A stretch of DNA of 64,000 nucleotides, from positions 1 through 64,000 of the forward strand of contig POWB01000027.1 of the NCBI GenBank assembly GCA_010912705.1. The letters are read 5' to 3'. The first letter of the stretch is position 1. Each line of letters starts with the position of its first letter. The position numbers and the translations under genes are program-made. This document shows, piece by piece, positions 60,064 through 64,000 of this stretch. The notes under the pieces are model-generated. The model was not told the DNA's origin. It saw only the letters and a list, made by a program, of their open reading frames with translations, and searched no databases. The stretch comes from Halochromatium sp. GTDB lineage: Bacteria; Pseudomonadota; Gammaproteobacteria; Chromatiales; Chromatiaceae.

Positions 60064-62114
60064 ATCCGCCAATCCTGCATCGCAAGGAGCTGTTGCTGCC
60101 GGCGGAGCATCCGCGCCTGGAGGAATATCGGGCACTGACCGAGGCGGCTGAGTCGATTGGCCTGTTTGAGGAGACCACCCGGATTGGCTACCGGCGCCAA
60201 TGGCTCGAGCGGGTGCGCGCCGCGGGCTATCGCATCGAGGGCCATGCGCTGCTGCCGCTGGGTAATCTTGAGGCTGATGGCGCTGATCGCGATCACGCGC
60301 AAGGCGATGACCGGGATGGCGATTGCGGCAATGGCGATCAGGCTGTTGTCGATCATGCCGGTGGCCACGCCGGCGATGGCGATCGCGAGCGGCAGGCTGG
60401 CGAGAACCAGACAGGTGAGGACCAGGCTGGCGAGGATCAGGCTGTGGCTGGGCATGCTGGAGCAGCCTTGTATGCGGGCTGGGACCCTTATTTCGCCCCT
60501 GAGCAGCCGATCGCATCCGCCGATCTGGTCAATCTCGGCTTTGTCATCAACGTCATCAACGTCATCGAGGACTTCGATGAGCGCCTCGAGGCGCTGCAGC
60601 GGGCCTGGTCGCTGGCCGAGCGGCTACTCGTGGTCTCAGTGATGCTGGCCAATCAGAACGACCTGCGCGGGGCGCGCTTTCGCGATGGCGTGATCACCCA
60701 GCGCCAGACCTTCCAGAAGTATTACACCCAGCAGGAGATCAAGGCGTTCCTGACCGATGCGCTGGACGAGGAGCCGATTCCGGTCGCGCCCGGCGTGCTC
60801 TATGTGTTCCGCGATAAGGACGCCGAGCAGCGCTTCTTGGTCGATCGCTATCGTCGTCGGCGCTCGCGGCTGCGTGATCCCTCGGCGCCGGTTTCGGCAT
60901 CGATGCGATCGCCACGGGCGCCGCGCATCAACCAGCGCCGCGACCGGCTCGTCGAGCAGTACGCGGCCTATCAGGAACCGCTTGAGCGGCTGTGGGAGCA
61001 GTGGCTGGGCCTTGGGCGGCGTCCGCGGAATACGGATCTCGATGTCCCCGAGCTGCTCGCGTTAAGCGAGGGGTTCGGCAGTCTCGGCAAGGCGCTGCGT
61101 GTCCTCGAGACCTATCAGCGCGAGATGCTGGGCGAGGAGGCGGTCAGTGCGTTGCTCGAGCGTGCCGAGTCCGAGCGCCTAGCCGATCTCGAGGTCTACC
61201 TGGCATTGCAGCAATTCGAGTGCCGACGCCCGTACAAGCATCTTGAGGCCGGTCTGCAGCGCGATATCAATGCCTTCTTTGGCGACTACGCGGCCGCTTG
61301 CAGCGCGGGCTTTGCAAGCCTGCTGCAGATCGCCGATGTCGAGGCCATCGCTGCGGCCTGTTGCGAGGCGGCGGAGCATGGCCTGGGCTGGCTCGAGCTT
61401 GAGCGGCCCGGCGCGGCGATGAGCGCCGCGGAGTCGGGCGCGGCCAGGACGCACCTCAACGCAGCGCAACCCACCGCTCGGTTTGCTGCCGATGCCGACG
61501 CCGATGCCGATGCCAAGCGGGCTCCGCGGGGTTCGCTGACCTTAGATTCCAGGCTGGTCGAGCAACTGCCGGCGTTGCTGCGCGTCTACATCAACGCCGC
61601 GGCGGTGCTCTATGGTGATCTGCACAATGCCGATTTGATCAAGATCCACATCGGCTCCGGCAAGCTGACGCTGATGCGCTTCGATGACTTCGACGGTCGG
61701 GCGCTGCCGCGCATGCTCGAGCGGGTAAAGATCAAGCTGCGTGAGCAGGATGTGGATCTGTTCGGCTACGGTGAGGTCTTCGAGCCACCCTATCTGTATC
61801 GCAAGTCGCGCTTTATCAATGAAGAGCATCCGGGCTATCCGGAGCAGGTTGCCTTTGATGAGGCGCTAGAGCAGCTCGAGGCGCGTGGACTGATCGACCT
61901 CTCCGGTTATGGTCCGGCAGCAACGGAGTTGGATGCGATCTTGGCGCGGCAGCGCTGGGAGATCGACGGGCTTCAGCTGCGGCGGGTGCGGACCCCAGCA
62001 GCGCTTGATGACAGCATTGGCCCAGAGCAGAACCGCCAGGTGGTGACCATGCTGCCGGGTCCGAGTGGCCGCTTGCTGCCGCGGATGGTCTCCAAGGAGG
62101 CTTTTCTGGGCTAG
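60033..62114 (+). CDS. Phosphorothioation-associated methyltransferase-like protein, rearranged
   Basis: This frame reads NPPILHRKELLLPAEHPR, GLFEETTRIGYRRQW, then a low-complexity Gly/Asp/Ala/Glu tract (about 60270-60470), then LYAGWDPYFAPEQP, DLVNLGFVINVIN, LVVSVML and a long helical C-terminal part ending in a second module (LIKIHIGSGKLTLMRF, PPYLYRKSRFINEEHP). The middle is recognisable as the Dnd-related putative methyltransferase family. But the segment that should carry SAM motif I (DYGCGxGxD type) is absent and the tract sits in its place. The N-terminal module repeats the C-terminal one. Enzyme activity is therefore doubtful. No ATG is in the frame before 60093, consistent with the frameshift. 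Confidence 0.6.
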   Translation, partial: GCYRTYADSLNPPILHRKELLLPAEHPRLEEYRALTEAAESIGLFEETTRIGYRRQWLERVRAAGYRIEGHALLPLGNLEADGADRDHAQGDDRDGDCGNGDQAVVDHAGGHAGDGDRERQAGENQTGEDQAGEDQAVAGHAGAALYAGWDPYFAPEQPIASADLVNLGFVINVINVIEDFDERLEALQRAWSLAERLLVVSVMLANQNDLRGARFRDGVITQRQTFQKYYTQQEIKAFLTDALDEEPIPVAPGVLYVFRDKDAEQRFLVDRYRRRRSRLRDPSAPVSASMRSPRAPRINQRRDRLVEQYAAYQEPLERLWEQWLGLGRRPRNTDLDVPELLALSEGFGSLGKALRVLETYQREMLGEEAVSALLERAESERLADLEVYLALQQFECRRPYKHLEAGLQRDINAFFGDYAAACSAGFASLLQIADVEAIAAACCEAAEHGLGWLELERPGAAMSAAESGAARTHLNAAQPTARFAADADADADAKRAPRGSLTLDSRLVEQLPALLRVYINAAAVLYGDLHNADLIKIHIGSGKLTLMRFDDFDGRALPRMLERVKIKLREQDVDLFGYGEVFEPPYLYRKSRFINEEHPGYPEQVAFDEALEQLEARGLIDLSGYGPAATELDAILARQRWEIDGLQLRRVRTPAALDDSIGPEQNRQVVTMLPGPSGRLLPRMVSKEAFLG

Positions 62115-62217
62115 ACTAGCCCACCAGGTTCAGGTGGTCGAGCCGGGATCAGGGGAGTGCATGAATGGCACGCCTTGCGCATGATGTCCTGGATAGTCTT
62201 GATGGTGGTGAGGCTCA

Positions 62218-62616
62218 TTAAGAGATGGTGCTCAGTGCGGAGTGCCGGTCCAGGAGGTCGAAGTCGCGGTCATCATGCAGCAGTGATGCACCCTGATGGA
62301 TGGCGGTGGCGGCGATGATACAGTCGTTGGTCTTGCGGATGGTGATGCCTTGTGCCCTGAGGTCGCGATACAGCTTGGCGGCGGAGATAAAGACCTGCTC
62401 TGGCATCGGCAGCAGGATCAACGGCCTGAAATGCTGTAGCACGCGGGCGAACTGGCGATCATGTCGAATGCCCTGCAGGCATTCCGTCAGCACGATGCCG
62501 CACAGCGCGAGGTCTTCGCGGTCTCGTATGCAGCGCTCGAGCCGCTGGACCCGGGGCGACTCTGTGCCGCCGAAGAAGTCGATCCAGACGCTGCTGTCGA
62601 CCAGGATCAGCCCCAT
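62218..62616 (-). CDS. VapC-like PIN-domain toxin
   Basis: The 132-residue protein has MGLILVDSSVWIDFF (first Asp), CGIVLTECLQGI (Glu) and KTNDCIIAATAI followed by LLHDDRDFDLL (last acidic residues), the VapC pattern. Its start overlaps the antitoxin gene by ten bases. It is convergent with the island methyltransferase gene, 103 bases away. Confidence 0.88.
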   Translation of the reverse strand: MGLILVDSSVWIDFFGGTESPRVQRLERCIRDREDLALCGIVLTECLQGIRHDRQFARVLQHFRPLILLPMPEQVFISAAKLYRDLRAQGITIRKTNDCIIAATAIHQGASLLHDDRDFDLLDRHSALSTIS

Positions 62617-62846
62617 GCCCGCGCCTTGTCGTCGCTCCGCATGGCATCGAGGTCGCCGTCCCAGTCGATCTGTCCCTTGAGTTCCAAGAGCTTCATTTGC
62701 TGCTCGTGGCGTACCAGCTCGCGCAGGGCGTGGTCGATCAACGCCTGCCGGGTCCGGAGTCCGGTCAGGCGCATGGCGGTATCGACCAGCTCCGTATCCA
62801 GGACGATGTTGGTGCGGGTGGTTGGGCGTTCGGCGGCTTGGGGCAT
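62607..62846 (-). CDS. VapB-like antitoxin
   Basis: The 79-residue product starts MPQAAERPTTRTNIVLDTELVDTA and has the ribbon-helix-helix pattern of VapB (GLRTRQALIDHALRELVRHEQQ) and a C-terminal LKGQIDWDGDLDAMR that binds VapC. ATG 62846 is used; a TATAAC-like element lies upstream. It is the first gene of the pair. Confidence 0.85.
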   Translation of the reverse strand: MPQAAERPTTRTNIVLDTELVDTAMRLTGLRTRQALIDHALRELVRHEQQMKLLELKGQIDWDGDLDAMRSDDKARAWG

Positions 62847-63089
62847 GGTTTGGCCTCGCTTGTTATACACATAGTAAACGGCTGCGTGAGCAGGCGCTGT
62901 TGGCTTTGACTGCGGCGACTCCGCAGATCCCGAAGGTCGGCGCTGCCGAAACGCTGGCCAATGAGGATCCAATGAAGATCCAATCCAATGAGAACGAACG
63001 GCATCATTGAGGTCTGATCGATGCGATCAGGGCGGCACGTGCTGCTTGACCATCGAGCTGATCCTGGTTGCTGGGCTATACAGTTTCGA

Positions 63090-63584
63090 TTAGCCCAATA
63101 AATCGGCTTCACGCCACTGTTGGAGGCCGGCGCCAATCAAGGCGATCCCGAGGAACAAGCCAAGCAGGATTGCGGAGCCGAGGGCGCCAGTCAGGATCAG
63201 CAGGACACCGAGCAGAATGCTCGCCCAGAGTCCGACTTTGCGCAGGAGCGGCGGATTGACGATGCCCGCATCGCGAAGTGCGACCAGGCCGGTGATTCCG
63301 CTCAGAATCAGCCCTCCACCCAAGAGGACGGCGACCAGCCAGAGGGCCAGTTCTGGCCAGACGAGGATGACGAGACCAGCAATCATCTGTGCCCAGGAGC
63401 CAAAGACACTGACCGGTAAGCCCTGTCGGCGCACATCGATCACGAAGAGCAGCGAGACTAGACCGCTGGCCAGCATGACGCCGCCGAGCACGGAAACGGC
63501 CAGGGTTCCGAAGAAGTAGGGCAGGGCGATCGCGGCGATGCCCAGAAGGATTGAGATGACGGCAATGATTTTTCTTGATTGCAC
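63090..63584 (-). CDS. HdeD-family membrane protein (DUF308)
   Basis: The 164-residue protein has six hydrophobic helices in three pairs (IIAVISILLGIAAIALPYFF, GVMLASGLVSLLFVI, IAGLVILVWPELALWLV and others), as in HdeD, a membrane protein of acid resistance in enteric bacteria. The role here is unknown. It stands alone outside the defence island. Confidence 0.82.
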   Translation of the reverse strand: MQSRKIIAVISILLGIAAIALPYFFGTLAVSVLGGVMLASGLVSLLFVIDVRRQGLPVSVFGSWAQMIAGLVILVWPELALWLVAVLLGGGLILSGITGLVALRDAGIVNPPLLRKVGLWASILLGVLLILTGALGSAILLGLFLGIALIGAGLQQWREADLLG

Positions 63585-63652
63585 GATAAGGCTCCGTGGT
63601 GAGGTCGCGCTCCCGGATGAGGGATGCTCAGTCGCTGGCGATGTTCTACTTT

Positions 63653-63682
63653 ATGATGATCAGCCTAATGATGATCAGCCTA
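63653..63682. repeat. 15-base tandem repeat, two copies
   Basis: ATGATGATCAGCCTA occurs twice in tandem, in the 138-base gap between the divergent HdeD-like and lipoprotein genes. Each unit contains the palindrome TGATCA. It could be an operator, or a chance duplication. Confidence 0.65.
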
Positions 63683-63722
63683 CACTGATGCCTCTGTATG
63701 CCAGGAATTCAGCCTTCGTTCA

Positions 63723-64000
63723 ATGCGCTTGTCTCGATGTCAACCCTCTTTGTCGCTGCTGGCTGCTCTGCTCGCGCTGGTCGGCTGTTCGAGCCTGATA
63801 CTGGCACCGAGCGATTCGGCTGTCCAACTCGCAGATCCTGGTCTGGATGGGCGTCGACCCGTTGAAGGCGTGCTCAGCTCGGCAACGGGGTGCTCGATCC
63901 ATTATCGTCTCTACAAGCCGGCCGTTGCCGGAACCTCTGCGCAGGCGTCGACCCTGGTGATTCTGGGGCATGGCTTTCTGCGCTCACAAGCGCGGATGGC
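63723..64000 (+). CDS. Alpha/beta-hydrolase lipoprotein (5' part)
   Basis: The frame starts MRLSRCQPSLSLLAALLALVGCSS, a lipoprotein signal peptide with the lipobox LVGC at residues 18-21. The mature part shows CSIHYRLYKP and TLVILGHGFLRSQ, whose HGF is the oxyanion strand of an alpha/beta hydrolase. The gene runs off the window after 92 codons. The product would be lipid-anchored; the substrate is not predictable. Confidence 0.7.
   Translation, partial: MRLSRCQPSLSLLAALLALVGCSSLILAPSDSAVQLADPGLDGRRPVEGVLSSATGCSIHYRLYKPAVAGTSAQASTLVILGHGFLRSQARM

Noticed and set aside
62165..62221. 18-codon plus-strand frame (MARLAHDVLD...) between methyltransferase and VapC
   Set aside because: It is too short and has no support beyond an ATG; it could be a truncated gene start but nothing shows this.

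Overview
The window looks like a chromosomal piece of a purple sulfur bacterium (Chromatiaceae-like gammaproteobacterium). The reasons are the high GC content, gammaproteobacterial housekeeping genes (pcnB-folK-panBC-panD, glgA, zwf, pgi, recJ), a photoactive-yellow-protein/bacteriophytochrome photoreceptor with its own chromophore genes, and a BciB-like 8-vinyl reductase of bacteriochlorophyll synthesis. Genus and species cannot be settled from the sequence alone.

Positions 1-14657 hold an unusual lasso-peptide-like RiPP region. On the plus strand there is an asparagine-synthetase-like cyclase (673-2631), a sugar-transfer-type ATP-grasp protein (2616-3893), an exported propeller-like protein (9510-11009), a PqqD-like recognition protein (11218-11652), a transglutaminase-fold B2 leader peptidase (11649-12149) and an ABC exporter (12651-14657). 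On the minus strand a tightly overlapping operon encodes two HprK-like kinases, a sulfotransferase and a frameshifted PRMT-like methyltransferase (9432-5000). I found no convincing precursor peptide. The region is scarred by a duplicated kinase fragment without its P-loop (1-566), a reverse-transcriptase fragment (3893-4378), and a HicB-type gene inserted at the 5' end of the ABC gene, leaving a duplicated gene start.

Positions 14732-42478 are mainly core genome. They contain an AAA-ATPase/PD-(D/E)XK protein, tRNA-Glu(CUC) with a clear promoter, pcnB-folK-panB-panC-panD, glgA, zwf, and the light-sensing operon ppd-pcl-bphO. After these come pgi, a cyclic-nucleotide-binding protein, a membrane-anchored FGE-sulfatase-fold protein, an SRPBCC protein, an HDOD-receiver-GGDEF protein, batD, a BciB-like gene, recJ and a cysteine desulfurase.

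Positions 42500-62850 form a defence/mobile island, apparently decaying. It has a DUF4007 protein, two large BrxC/PglY-like P-loop ATPases (one intact, one broken), and a fused nuclease-helicase split by two in-frame stop codons. It also has a class I methyltransferase, a rearranged and frameshifted phosphorothioation-associated methyltransferase, Rpn-type nucleases, an orphan integrase core-binding domain, and at least four toxin-antitoxin modules (PIN, ParDE, MntA-HepT, VapBC). The content points to a DNA-phosphorothioation-linked restriction system whose modification genes (dndB/C/D/E or sspB/C/D) are absent from the window; only a DndA-like cysteine desulfurase lies at its edge.

The window ends with an HdeD-like membrane protein and the start of a lipoprotein alpha/beta hydrolase.
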